DNA of 50,018 bases from Sphingomonas sp. dw_22. Lineage in GTDB: Bacteria > Pseudomonadota > Alphaproteobacteria > Sphingomonadales > Sphingomonadaceae. The DNA lies in assembly GCF_018449795.1 (NCBI RefSeq), contig NZ_JAAVVE010000031.1, positions 1 through 50,018 of the forward strand, read 5' to 3'. The stretch's first letter is position 1. Every line of letters starts with the position of its first letter. Of this stretch, positions 8,530-16,871 are shown piece after piece. The notes beneath the pieces were generated by a model. The model was not told the origin of the DNA. It did no database searches and was given only the letters and a program-made list of their open reading frames with translations. A program made the translations under genes and the position numbers.

Positions 8530-9639
8530 ATGCTGCGATACGCGATTGCCATTAGCGTGAGTTTGCTGGCGACAACTTCGGCCACCGCGCAGAATTTTGG
8601 ACTCGACCGGCGAGATTCCAATTTCCGTGAGCGGCTCACCCTGATCGAAGAGGCGCAGGTGCCGGTGATCGGGCCGGACGATCCCCAATTGGCCGGCAAC
8701 AAGTCAGGCTTCGAAAACGGCATGACGCTGAAGGTGGACGGCGTCTATCACCTTTTCATCTCCGAGATGTTCGGGCGCCCGCATCTCGACTTGCGCATTG
8801 CGCACTGGACCAGCCCTGATGCGGTGCATTGGACCCGCAAGGGCACGTTGATGGAAAGCAAGCCCGGCCGGTCGGCGGAGAATCCCTTTTCCGAGGTGTG
8901 GATGCAGGGAATGGTCTTCGATGCGAAGGCCGATCGCTGGAACCTGTTCTACATCGCCTATCGCGGCGGCAGCACCCAGCACGGAGAGTCGTTGAACTTG
9001 GACTATGAGGGCGTGGCGCGCCGTGCCGTGTCTCGCGTGCCGGGCAAGCAGGGCATCGACGGGCCTTTCGACGATGCCGGGCCAGTAATGGCGCCGGGAG
9101 GCAAGGATGCGGCGCTTTGGGAAGGACAGCAGGGATTGGACTCCTTTTTCGCATATCCCGTCGGTGACAAGTGGGTCGCGCTGCATGGCAGCCATAACCA
9201 CATACCGGCCGCGCCCTGGCAGGTGGGCGTGGCGACCGCGCCAAGCCTTACCTCGACAAAGTGGACGCGCGTACCGAGCGAGCAGCCTTCCCCGATCGAG
9301 GGCCTTTTCATCGAGAATCCGATCGTCGAGCGGCTGCCGAACGGCCATTACATGGCAGTTTACGACGCCAACCATTTCGCGCCGACGCAGCCCGATGTTC
9401 CAGTGAAATCGACCAATTCGGTCGGGTACAGTATTTCCGAGGATGGCATCCACTGGCACCAGGGCCGTTCCCTGGTCGTGCAGACGACTGAAACAAGCAA
9501 TTGGTCGTCGGATCTGCGCACGCCGCTTGGCCTGGTGTCCGAAGGGGACGGGACGTACACGCTCCTCTACACTGGCAAGATGCGGGACAAGCCGTTCTGG
9601 GCGATCGGGCGCGTGCGGGTGAAGCTGACCGAGGAATAG
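8530..9639 (+). CDS. Secreted five-bladed beta-propeller glycosidase-like protein (GH43/GH32-like)
   Basis: A 369-residue protein with a signal peptide (MLRYAIAISVSLLATTSATAQ, cleaved near residue 21), so it acts in the periplasm or at the surface. Repeated blade-like segments (VYHLFISEMF, WNLFYIAYRGG, YMAVYDANHF, YTLLYTGKM) and phrases such as HWTSPDAVHWTRKG and GYSISEDGIHWHQG are typical of GH32/43/62/68-type propellers. The exact family and substrate are not clear. The ATG at 8530 has AAAGGAAA upstream; an in-frame ATG at 8515 is less likely. It is followed by two hairpins and then a TonB-dependent receptor, so it probably cleaves glycans before or after uptake. Confidence 0.75.
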   Translation: MLRYAIAISVSLLATTSATAQNFGLDRRDSNFRERLTLIEEAQVPVIGPDDPQLAGNKSGFENGMTLKVDGVYHLFISEMFGRPHLDLRIAHWTSPDAVHWTRKGTLMESKPGRSAENPFSEVWMQGMVFDAKADRWNLFYIAYRGGSTQHGESLNLDYEGVARRAVSRVPGKQGIDGPFDDAGPVMAPGGKDAALWEGQQGLDSFFAYPVGDKWVALHGSHNHIPAAPWQVGVATAPSLTSTKWTRVPSEQPSPIEGLFIENPIVERLPNGHYMAVYDANHFAPTQPDVPVKSTNSVGYSISEDGIHWHQGRSLVVQTTETSNWSSDLRTPLGLVSEGDGTYTLLYTGKMRDKPFWAIGRVRVKLTEE

Positions 9640-9657
9640 GCGAGAAGCGATCAAGTC

Positions 9658-9684
9658 GCAGCCACGCTTATCCGGCGTGGCTGC
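9658..9684 (+). terminator. Hairpin after the glycosidase gene
   Basis: GCAGCCACGC and its exact complement GCGTGGCTGC form a perfect 10-base-pair stem with a 7-base loop, starting 18 bases after the stop codon. No T-run follows, so it may terminate weakly or protect the transcript end. Confidence 0.55.
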
Positions 9685-9692
9685 GGCGGAGG

Positions 9693-9716
9693 CGAGCGCT
9701 TTTGCGCTCGGTTCTT
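9693..9716 (+). terminator. Rho-independent terminator
   Basis: CGAGCGC-TTTT-GCGCTCG forms a 7-base-pair stem with a TTTT loop, followed by GTTCTT. Together with the hairpin just upstream it separates the glycosidase from the receptor gene. Confidence 0.5.
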
Positions 9717-9845
9717 CTCGCCGGGAGGCGCGTGTGGATTTGTTTCAGAAGGAATTCTTGAAGGGCTGGTCCGCGTCGAAGGCGCGGTGTGGCATTCGGA
9801 TCACACGCGTCTGAATTATCATATTTACCTTGTGGCAAAATATAA

Positions 9846-9856
9846 GACACCGTGTC
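9846..9856. promoter_or_regulatory. Short palindrome in the receptor promoter region
   Basis: GACACCGTGTC is an odd-centred perfect palindrome inside an AT-rich stretch about 160 bases upstream of the receptor start. It could be a regulator site; nothing identifies the protein. Confidence 0.25.
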
Positions 9857-9935
9857 ATAAGCTGAGACGCGCCAAGAGAGCCTGAATCGGCCGTTCGCGC
9901 GAAAATGGGAGAGGCATTCGTCATGCTTCAAATTT

Positions 9936-9949
9936 TGCCAGCGCTTGCA
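9936..9949. promoter_or_regulatory. Putative LacI-family operator
   Basis: TGCCAGCGCTTGCA matches a CG-centred inverted repeat at five of six paired positions, very close to the LacI-family pattern TGCAAGCGCTTGCA. It lies 67 bases upstream of the TonB-dependent receptor, and a LacI-family gene follows that receptor. Repression of the receptor by that protein is inferred. Confidence 0.45.
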
Positions 9950-10016
9950 CTCTCCGGTGCCCCCGTCCGTATCTCGTACGGATCGGGCAACTGCTGATCG
10001 AGAATTGGGAGGATGA

Positions 10017-12971
10017 ATGAACATGAGAAAGATTTCTTGGGCTATCGGGGTTTCGACCGTCGCGCTCCTCGCGGCAGCGGGCAATGTCGCGCATGCGCAG
10101 GAGGCTCAGCAGGGCGCGCAGGATTCCGCGGGGGCCGTGCCCGATCAGGCCGAGGGCACTGAAATCGTCGTGACCGGCTTTCGTGCGTCGCTGAACAGTG
10201 CCTTGAACCAGAAGCGTAGCGAAAATGCTGCCATCGATAGCATCGTCGCCGAAGACATCGGCAAGTTCCCGGATTCCAACCTTGCCGAATCGATGCAGCG
10301 CGTTCCGGGCGTGGCCTTGCAGCGCAGCGACGGCGGCGAGGGGCGTCAGATTTCGGTCCGCGGCCTTGGCCCGCAATTCAGCCGCGTGCGTCTCAACGGG
10401 ATGGAGGGCGCATCGCGCGGCAGCTCGTCCGACGTGTTCGGATCCGGCCTGACGGGGCGCAGCTTCGACTTCAATGCGTTTCCCACCGAGCTTTTCTCGC
10501 AATTGACGGTGCGCAAGACGGGTTCCGCGGAAATTGAGGAAGGCTCGCTCGGCGCGACCGTCGATCTGATGGCGCCGAAGCCGCTCGATCAGAAGCAGGA
10601 CTTCGTCTTCACCGCCACGGCTCGCGGGGTTTACAATCAGGTTTCAGAGGACGTCACGCCGCGCGGCTCGCTGCTCGTTTCGAAGAAATTCGGCGACGGC
10701 CGTTTCGGCGTGCTGGGATCGGTCGCCTATTCGAAGCGTCACCTGCGCGAGGTCGGCTATCAGTCGGGCGACATCATTTCCACCGATACCAATGGCCTGT
10801 TCTGCGCACCGCTGGGATATGCGCCGATCTATCCCGCGATCGATCCCGTGCGCGGGACGAGCGCGACCGATTGCAGCACCGGGAACCCGCGCACGAGCAA
10901 CGTCGATGCGTATGAGGCGATCCTGGCGGCGCGGCGTGCGGACGCTCCCAATACGCCTGGCAGCGGCGCGTTCCTGCCGCGCACGCCCCGCTATTTCAGC
11001 AGCGACTCCCACCAGGAACGGGTGGGCGGCAGCTTCACGCTCCAGTTCCAGCCGGATGAAAACACCGACATCTCGCTGGACCTGCTCTACTCTCGCTTCG
11101 ATGTGACTCGTGACGACAAGTTCATCGAGGGCATTTCGTTCGCGCGATCGGCCTCGAACAATGGCCAGCCGATGTCGTCGATCCGCCAGATCGAGCTGAC
11201 GAGCCTCGGCGGCCTGCAATATGGCCTGTGGGACGGGGTGGACGTTCGCTCCGAAGGGCTTCGCGACTCCTATTACTCGACGTTGAAGCAGGGCAGCCTC
11301 AATTTGTCGCATCAGTTCGACGACAGGCTGGGCGTGACCATCGTCTTCGGGCGGAATGAATCCAAATATGTCGACAAGCAGCGCATGCAGTACCAGATGG
11401 ATGCGATCGACACGGACAATTTCTCGATCGACATGCGCGGCGATGCGCCGCGCGTCGATTTCGGCTTCGATATCTCGGACCCGAACAATTTCCGGTATGC
11501 GCCAGGGCTTTCGGACGGCACCGTTTTCGGCGGCTTCTCGTTGGGGAGCAAGCCGAGCTATACCACGCAGATCGGCACTCTCGGCCAATTCGACTTCAAC
11601 TATAAATTTTCCGACCAGTTCAGCTTCAAATTCGGCGGCCAGTTCCGCGAGAATGATTACAAGACGGTCAATACGGGTTACGCATCGGCCGACCTGTCGA
11701 CCAAGGCGTTGCCTGCCGGCACCTCGCTGGCCTCGATCACCGAACAGGTGACCGGGTTGGACCGCCTTTACGGCAATGGCGCGCCCGCAAGCTGGGCCAG
11801 CATCGATCCTGAGAAGTTCGTCCAGGCCTTTGGTCTCGACAAGCTCGCGACCTGCGGGATCGAATGCGGCATAGGCCCGTCGCGCGTGCGCGAGGACATT
11901 CTCGGCGGATATGGCCAGGCGGCGTTCGACTTTACCGATGGGGTCGGCTTCGGCCTGCGCGGCGACATCGGCGTACGCTACGTGCATACCGAGCAATTTT
12001 CCTCCGGCTATATCAGTGTAGCGGCCCCGGCCGGCGTCACGTCGCCAACCGGCGTCGTCGGGCAGTACAATTCAGCGCATCGCGACTATGACGACTGGCT
12101 GCCATCGGCCAATATCGTCATCGAACCTGTGAAGGATCTCGTTCTTCGCTTCGCCGCGGCGAAGACGCTTGCGCGGCCGGATCTCAGCCAGCTCGTTCCT
12201 ACCTCGACCGTCAACGCCGTCATTCGTAACGGCAACGTCAACAATCCCCTGCTCGATCCGATCCGCGCCAACACGCTCGATGCGGCCGTGGAATGGTATT
12301 TCCGGCCCGGGAGCCTCCTTTCGGCAGGATTTTTCTATAAGGATATCAAAACCTTCATCCAGAACATAACAAGCCTTGTTCCGTTCAACCAGCTCGGCCT
12401 TCCGGATGCATTGCTGGCTGGCAGCCAGACCGCGCCGACCGAGCTGTTCAATGTCACCCAGCCGCTCAATACGAAGGGAGGCAAGCTCAAGGGCATAGAG
12501 CTCAACGCCCAGCTTCCTTTCACCTTCCTGCCGGGAGCGCTCGCGAATTTCGGCGTGCTGGGCAATTATACCCACGTCGTTTCCAAGATTACGTACATCC
12601 TTGCCAGCGCGAACGGCGTTCCCACCGTCACCACGACGGCGAGCCTGGTCAATCTGTCGAAGAATACTGCGTCGGGTACGGTCTATTACGAGGACAAGCT
12701 TTTCAGCATTCGCGGCACGATCAACTATCGTGATCCGTATATGCGCCAGATCCCTGCCTCTCCCGGCAGCGATTCCTTTGGTACCAACGCGCAGACATTC
12801 GTCGATGCATCCGCATCGTTCAATGTGACCGACAATATCAAGCTGATCGTCGAGGGCCAGAACCTGACCGATGAGCGCATCTCGCTCTACATCGACGGCA
12901 ATCGAAAGGATCAGCAGCTGTTGAGCCGCGTTGGACGCACGCTAACCGCAGGCGTGAACGTTCGCTTCTGA
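10017..12971 (+). CDS. TonB-dependent receptor
   Basis: Outer-membrane active transporter of 984 residues. A signal peptide (about 1-30, ending AHAQ) is followed by the TonB box region GTEIVVTGF. A plug domain (about 50-170) contains the typical phrases AEDIGKFPDSNLAESMQRVPG and ISVRGLGPQFSRVRLNG, and a long beta-barrel ends in an aromatic residue (GRTLTAGVNVRF). This is the large receptor class that sphingomonads and Caulobacter use for sugars and similar substrates, often regulated by LacI proteins. GGGAGG lies four bases before the ATG at 10017 and ten before the alternative ATG at 10023. The locus context points to a carbohydrate ligand. Confidence 0.93.
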   Translation: MNMRKISWAIGVSTVALLAAAGNVAHAQEAQQGAQDSAGAVPDQAEGTEIVVTGFRASLNSALNQKRSENAAIDSIVAEDIGKFPDSNLAESMQRVPGVALQRSDGGEGRQISVRGLGPQFSRVRLNGMEGASRGSSSDVFGSGLTGRSFDFNAFPTELFSQLTVRKTGSAEIEEGSLGATVDLMAPKPLDQKQDFVFTATARGVYNQVSEDVTPRGSLLVSKKFGDGRFGVLGSVAYSKRHLREVGYQSGDIISTDTNGLFCAPLGYAPIYPAIDPVRGTSATDCSTGNPRTSNVDAYEAILAARRADAPNTPGSGAFLPRTPRYFSSDSHQERVGGSFTLQFQPDENTDISLDLLYSRFDVTRDDKFIEGISFARSASNNGQPMSSIRQIELTSLGGLQYGLWDGVDVRSEGLRDSYYSTLKQGSLNLSHQFDDRLGVTIVFGRNESKYVDKQRMQYQMDAIDTDNFSIDMRGDAPRVDFGFDISDPNNFRYAPGLSDGTVFGGFSLGSKPSYTTQIGTLGQFDFNYKFSDQFSFKFGGQFRENDYKTVNTGYASADLSTKALPAGTSLASITEQVTGLDRLYGNGAPASWASIDPEKFVQAFGLDKLATCGIECGIGPSRVREDILGGYGQAAFDFTDGVGFGLRGDIGVRYVHTEQFSSGYISVAAPAGVTSPTGVVGQYNSAHRDYDDWLPSANIVIEPVKDLVLRFAAAKTLARPDLSQLVPTSTVNAVIRNGNVNNPLLDPIRANTLDAAVEWYFRPGSLLSAGFFYKDIKTFIQNITSLVPFNQLGLPDALLAGSQTAPTELFNVTQPLNTKGGKLKGIELNAQLPFTFLPGALANFGVLGNYTHVVSKITYILASANGVPTVTTTASLVNLSKNTASGTVYYEDKLFSIRGTINYRDPYMRQIPASPGSDSFGTNAQTFVDASASFNVTDNIKLIVEGQNLTDERISLYIDGNRKDQQLLSRVGRTLTAGVNVRF

Positions 12972-12983
12972 TCGAACACTTCC

Positions 12984-13015
12984 GGGCTGCCCGCTTTGCG
13001 CGGGCAGCCCTTCTT
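12984..13015 (+). terminator. Rho-independent terminator after the TonB receptor
   Basis: GGGCTGCCCGC and its exact complement form an 11-base-pair stem with a 5-base loop (TTTGC), followed by TTCTT. It begins 12 bases after the receptor stop and separates it from the LacI gene. Confidence 0.8.
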
Positions 13016-13148
13016 CCAGAAGGGACATGACTGTGCTTCGATCGCTATTCCCCGGTCTTCTTTGCTTGGCCCGCGCGAGGCCGGCTGTGGCCCAGCCAAC
13101 GTCCCCGCTGGGCTTGACGCGCGGCGTGGGTGGATAGCACATCGTTTC

Positions 13149-14183
13149 ATGGGTGATGGCGCGCCGTTCCGCATGGGGACGCAAACAACGATCAGCGATG
13201 TCGCGAAGGAGGCCGCGGTCTCCATTCGTACCGTATCGCGGGTGCTCAATCGCTCGCCCAAGGTGAACAACAACACGCGAGAGCGCGTCGACGCCGCGAT
13301 CAAGAAACTGGGGTTCGTTCCGAGTCCGAGGGCACGCGGGTTGGCTACCGGACGATCCTATCTGGTCGGCTTCATCCATGACGATATCAACGGGCTGGTC
13401 CTTGACCTCCTTCAGCGCGGGATCGTGGCGGAGGCTACTCGTCGAGGATATGAGATGGTCGTCCATCCCACACCCGGGGGCGGGGCGGAGTCCGTGGCCG
13501 ATGTGCTGGATTTCGTCCACCGATCGCGTGTGGACGGATTGGTCGTCATGGCGCCCGTTTCCGGGGCCGAAGGGCTGGGAGCGGCGCTGGCCGCCGAAGG
13601 CATCCCTGCGGTGGCCCAATCCTCGGTGTCCATCGACGGCTTCCCTGCGGTTATCGTCACGGAGGAGCGGGCCGCTGCTGCGAATGTCGCGCGCTATCTC
13701 CTGGGATTGGGGCATCGGCGCATCGGTCTCGTCAACGGTCCGCTCGAGATCCTGTCCGCATGCGAGCGCAGGGCTGGATTCCTCTCGGGGCTGCAAGAGA
13801 GCGGCGTGGAACTGCTGAACGAGGTCGAGGGCGATTACAGCTTCAGGGGGGGAATTGTGGCGGCGGAACGACTTCTTTCCGCGGATCCCCGGCCTAGTGC
13901 TATCTTCGCCGCCAACGATCTGATGGCCGTGGCCCTGCTCAAGGTTGCAGCCGGTCGCGGCATTTCCGTTCCGGATGAACTGTCGATCGTCGGTTTCGAC
14001 GGCAGCTTGCTTGCACAAGTTGCAACCCCCGCCTTGACGACCGTATCGCGGCCGTTGGGGGATGTCGCAGAATGGGCGACCTGTCGCTTGATCGACCTTA
14101 TCGAAGGCAAGGATCGCAGCATTCCGAGCCGCGCGACCTTGCAACTGCTTGTTGGAGAATCCTGCGGACCAGCGCCGCGATAG
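13149..14183 (+). CDS. LacI-family transcriptional regulator
   Basis: A 344-residue repressor-type protein. The N-terminal helix-turn-helix reads TISDVAKEAAVSIRTVSRVL, followed by the hinge region (NTRERVDAAIKKLGFVPS) and a periplasmic-binding-protein-like sensor domain (about 75-340) with GLGHRRIGLVNGP and FAANDLMAVALL. The start is uncertain: ATG 13149 gives eight extra residues before ATG 13173, and neither has a good ribosome site. It most likely senses a sugar or derivative and controls the neighbouring receptor, glycosidase and oxidoreductase; candidate operators are at 7639 and 9936. Confidence 0.92.
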   Translation: MGDGAPFRMGTQTTISDVAKEAAVSIRTVSRVLNRSPKVNNNTRERVDAAIKKLGFVPSPRARGLATGRSYLVGFIHDDINGLVLDLLQRGIVAEATRRGYEMVVHPTPGGGAESVADVLDFVHRSRVDGLVVMAPVSGAEGLGAALAAEGIPAVAQSSVSIDGFPAVIVTEERAAAANVARYLLGLGHRRIGLVNGPLEILSACERRAGFLSGLQESGVELLNEVEGDYSFRGGIVAAERLLSADPRPSAIFAANDLMAVALLKVAAGRGISVPDELSIVGFDGSLLAQVATPALTTVSRPLGDVAEWATCRLIDLIEGKDRSIPSRATLQLLVGESCGPAPR

Positions 14184-14264
14184 GGTATCGGAGCGCTGCG
14201 GAAAATGCGCTGGCATCGCCCTGGCGTCTCGGGGGATCTTTCCAAGAAGTAGTTTGCATTTGGG

Positions 14265-14355
14265 TGGCGGAGCGGGAGGGATTCGAACCCTCGATACGCT
14301 TTTGACGTATACTCACTTTCCAGGCGAGCGCCTTCGACCACTCGGCCACCGCTCC
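14265..14355 (-). tRNA. tRNA-Ser (anticodon GGA)
   Basis: On the reverse strand GGAGCGG pairs with CCGCTCC to form the acceptor stem, with discriminator G and an encoded CCA. The anticodon stem CTCGC/GTGAG encloses the loop CTGGAAA, giving anticodon GGA. A long variable arm (TATACGTCAAAAGCGTAT region) and the T-loop GGTTCGAATCC identify a serine tRNA of 91 bases. Its 3' end points towards the sugar-uptake locus, a typical side for island integration. Confidence 0.96.
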
Positions 14356-14432
14356 GCATACCAGGAAGGGGCGTGCCCTAGCGCCTGCGTTGGGGCTAGG
14401 CAAGCCGCCTGGGCCGTGGCACCTTTCGTGCC

Positions 14433-15296
14433 ATGCTCAAGCCCCTGTTCGCGCTGCTCGCGCTCGCCGCCTCGGTTCCCCTAACCGCGCAGACCCAAAG
14501 CGCGCCTTCGCCTGCCGATCCGATCGAAAGCGACTGGCACGATATTCCCGACAACGAGATCATGGTGATTACGTTGCAGGATGGGCGCCAGGCCTTCATC
14601 CGCCTCGCCGCGCGCTTCTCGCCGGCGCATGTCGCCAATATCCGCAAGCTCACCGAAGCGCGCTGGTGGGACGGCGAGAGCATCTATCGCGTCCAGGAGA
14701 ATTGGGTCGCGCAATGGGGCGACGCGACCGAGAAGAAGCCGCTGCCGCCCGAGATTCTGGCGCGCCCGGCCGCCGAGTTCGAGATCGGCAGTTTCGCACC
14801 CGCGCAGCGCCTGTCGAAGCCGGACGGCTATTCGGCGGCATCGGGCGTCACCGCCGATGGCTGGCCGATCGCGAGCGACGGCAAGACCGGCTGGCTCACC
14901 CATTGCTACGGCTCGGTCGGCGTCGCGCGCGACCAGTTGCCCGATACCGGCACCGGCGCCGAGCTGTTCACGCCGATCGGCCAGTCGGCGCGGCGGCTCG
15001 ACCGCAACTACACGGTGGTCGGCCGCGTGATCGAGGGGATGGCCTATTTCTCCGCGCTCCCGCGCAGCAGCGCGGCGATGGGCGTCTACAAGGAAGCGGC
15101 GGAGCGGACCGGCATCGCCTCGGTGCGGCTCGCCAGCCAGCTCCCCGAGGACGAGCGGCCGCGCTTCCAGTATCGCGCGACCGACAATGCCCGCTATGCC
15201 GCGCTGATCCAGCAGCGCGAGCAGCCTGCGGCGCCTACCGTGGCGACGGGTGCCGAAGTATGCGACCTGCCCGTGGCGGTGCGCCGCCGGCCCTGA
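14433..15296 (+). CDS. Secreted cyclophilin-type peptidyl-prolyl isomerase
   Basis: A 287-residue protein with a signal peptide (about 1-19, ending LTAQ). The cyclophilin-like domain (about 40-210) has ITLQDGRQAFIRLAARFSP at the start, then YRVQENWVAQWGD in place of the usual FHRVI.GFMIQGGD, and VGRVIEGMAYFSALP near the end. The active-site arginine and the Q-x-G-D element are recognisable, but the sequence is divergent. It probably helps proline isomerisation of exported proteins in the periplasm. It stands alone between a reverse tRNA and a convergent gene. Confidence 0.85.
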   Translation: MLKPLFALLALAASVPLTAQTQSAPSPADPIESDWHDIPDNEIMVITLQDGRQAFIRLAARFSPAHVANIRKLTEARWWDGESIYRVQENWVAQWGDATEKKPLPPEILARPAAEFEIGSFAPAQRLSKPDGYSAASGVTADGWPIASDGKTGWLTHCYGSVGVARDQLPDTGTGAELFTPIGQSARRLDRNYTVVGRVIEGMAYFSALPRSSAAMGVYKEAAERTGIASVRLASQLPEDERPRFQYRATDNARYAALIQQREQPAAPTVATGAEVCDLPVAVRRRP

Positions 15297-15299
15297 GCC

Positions 15300-15890
15300 T
15301 TATTTCCCGACCCACTCCGCCACTTCGGCGGCGACGTGGTTGGCGGCCTGATTGAGCGCCGGGCCGACATTCTCCGAATCGATCCTGGGCACCGCCACGC
15401 GCGCCTCGAACCGGCGCTTCTCGAAGACCGGATCGGTGCCGCGCAGCAGCGCCGCGTCATAGGTGACCACTGCTTCGTGCGTCTCTGCGTCGATCCCGAA
15501 GGCGCGGAGCTCGCCGCTGAGCTGGGCGCCGGGGTCCATCCGCGACTGGCGATAGCTCAGCACCACCCGGCCGGTCTGCGCTGTGATCGTGTCGGTGAGC
15601 AGGCGCGCGAAGAGCCGCGAAGGCGGCTCGACCCATTGGGCATCCTTCACATAGGCGATCGCGGTCCCGCCCGATCGCACCGGCACGCGATTGCTCGACA
15701 GCTCCTGCGATATGGCGGGCACGCCGATGGTGATCGTGCCCGAGGCGCTCGATTTCTGCGTCTCGCCCACCGGCAGCGCGGCCGCGGAGGTGAGCGTCAG
15801 CAGCGAGGCCGGCGGCTTGGCGCTGAGCGAGATGCAGCCGGCGAGGGGCGCGGCCAGCAGCACGGCCAGGATCGATATGCGATTGTTCAT
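15300..15890 (-). CDS. ABC-type transport auxiliary lipoprotein (PqiC/MlaA-partner-like)
   Basis: A 196-residue lipoprotein with the lipobox LAGC (C about 19) at the end of its signal peptide. Phrases such as GTITIGVPAISQELSSNRVPVR, YVKDAQWVEPPSRLFARLL and SYRQSRMDPGAQLSGELRAFGID fit the auxiliary lipoprotein family that accompanies MCE/Mla-type lipid transporters. It is the last gene of the permease-ATPase-MCE-lipoprotein operon, 8 bases after the MCE stop. ATG 15890 is preferred over an upstream in-frame ATG at 15902 because AGTGAGG is well placed. It likely sits at the outer membrane and takes part in lipid transfer. Confidence 0.85.
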   Translation of the reverse strand: MNNRISILAVLLAAPLAGCISLSAKPPASLLTLTSAAALPVGETQKSSASGTITIGVPAISQELSSNRVPVRSGGTAIAYVKDAQWVEPPSRLFARLLTDTITAQTGRVVLSYRQSRMDPGAQLSGELRAFGIDAETHEAVVTYDAALLRGTDPVFEKRRFEARVAVPRIDSENVGPALNQAANHVAAEVAEWVGK

Positions 15891-15898
15891 CCGGGGCC

Positions 15899-16864
15899 TC
15901 ACTTCTTGGCTTTATAGTCGGGCAGCTTGGGCGCGCCGATCAGGCTGGAGGCGCCGCCCGTATCGAGCTTCTGCGCGACCGAGGTGAGCGACAGCGCCAT
16001 CTCGCGCAGATCCTGGACGAGCTGGCCGACTTCGGGGACGGTCTTGCTCGAAAAGGCCTGGAGGCCCGGCCGCGCGTCGCCGATCGTCGCGTCGAGCGTC
16101 TCCATGCTCTTCTTCGCCGCCGAGATCGTCTGGTTGAGATTGGCGATGGTCGGCTTGACGTTGTCGGAAAGCACGCCATTCGTGGTCTGGGCGAGGTCGC
16201 CGATCTGCTGCGCGGCGGTGCCCGCCTTCTCGATTGCGTCGCGGGTCTCGGCCAGCGTCGCGGCGATTTCCGGCCCGCGATCCGCCAGCGACTTGGTCAG
16301 GCGGTTGGTGTTCGCCAGGATGCCGGCGATCGAGGTCTGGTTCTTGTCGTTGAGCAGGTCGGACAGGCGCTCCGTGAGCGTCGAGATGCGCTCGAGCAGC
16401 CGCGGCGCCGAGCTGAGCAGCGCGCCCAGGCCGCCCTGCTTGGTGGGGATCACCGGCACGCCCAGCGGGCAGGCGGCGCGCGGATGCTCGACCGGGCAGG
16501 CGATCGGCGGCGCGCCCTTCACCGCGCCGTCGAGCTGGACGGTGCTGGGGCCGGTGAAGCTGCCCTGGATCGATGCGGTGGTGCCCTCCAGGATCGGCAC
16601 GTCGGGCTTCACGCTGACGCGCACCCGCACCAGGCTGGGATCGGGCTTCCAGAACTGGATGTCCTTCACCTGGCCCGAGGGCACGCCCGAGAAGCTGACC
16701 GAGGAGCCGGGATTGAGCCCGTCGACCGATTGCTTGAAGAAGATGTCGTATTCGCGCTCGTTGCCGCCGCCCAGCCGGGCCAGCCAGACGATGAACAGCG
16801 CCAGCACGGCGAGCAGGATCAGCACGACGGCACCGACCAGCACATGATTCGATCGCGTTTCCAT
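15899..16864 (-). CDS. MCE-domain lipid transport protein (MlaD-like)
   Basis: A 321-residue protein anchored by one N-terminal helix (about 9-28) with the MCE domain in the periplasm (about 37-115: YDIFFKQSVDGLNPGSSVSF, GVPSGQVKDIQFW). A loop with two cysteines follows (IACPVEHPRAACPLG, about 122-136). A long helical region (about 150-300) with TSIAGILANTNRL, NVKPTIANLNQTI and similar segments probably oligomerises as a coiled coil. Such proteins form ring-shaped lipid carriers with the neighbouring permease and ATPase. The start has GAGGGG in position. Confidence 0.9.
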   Translation of the reverse strand: METRSNHVLVGAVVLILLAVLALFIVWLARLGGGNEREYDIFFKQSVDGLNPGSSVSFSGVPSGQVKDIQFWKPDPSLVRVRVSVKPDVPILEGTTASIQGSFTGPSTVQLDGAVKGAPPIACPVEHPRAACPLGVPVIPTKQGGLGALLSSAPRLLERISTLTERLSDLLNDKNQTSIAGILANTNRLTKSLADRGPEIAATLAETRDAIEKAGTAAQQIGDLAQTTNGVLSDNVKPTIANLNQTISAAKKSMETLDATIGDARPGLQAFSSKTVPEVGQLVQDLREMALSLTSVAQKLDTGGASSLIGAPKLPDYKAKK

Positions 16865-16871
16865 CAGCCCC

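Larger units (their letters stand above)
9640..10016. other. Intergenic region with hairpins and receptor control sequences
   Basis: These 377 bases contain no gene. They hold two hairpins just after the glycosidase (9658-9684 and 9693-9716), an AT-rich stretch near 9815-9860 that could be the receptor promoter, and two palindromes (9846-9856 and 9936-9949). I could not place clear -35 and -10 boxes. Confidence 0.5.

Noticed and set aside
14265..14355. Integration site with duplicated tRNA end
   Set aside because: The tRNA is intact, but I could not find a second copy of its 3' end or an integrase in the window, so no attachment site is annotated.
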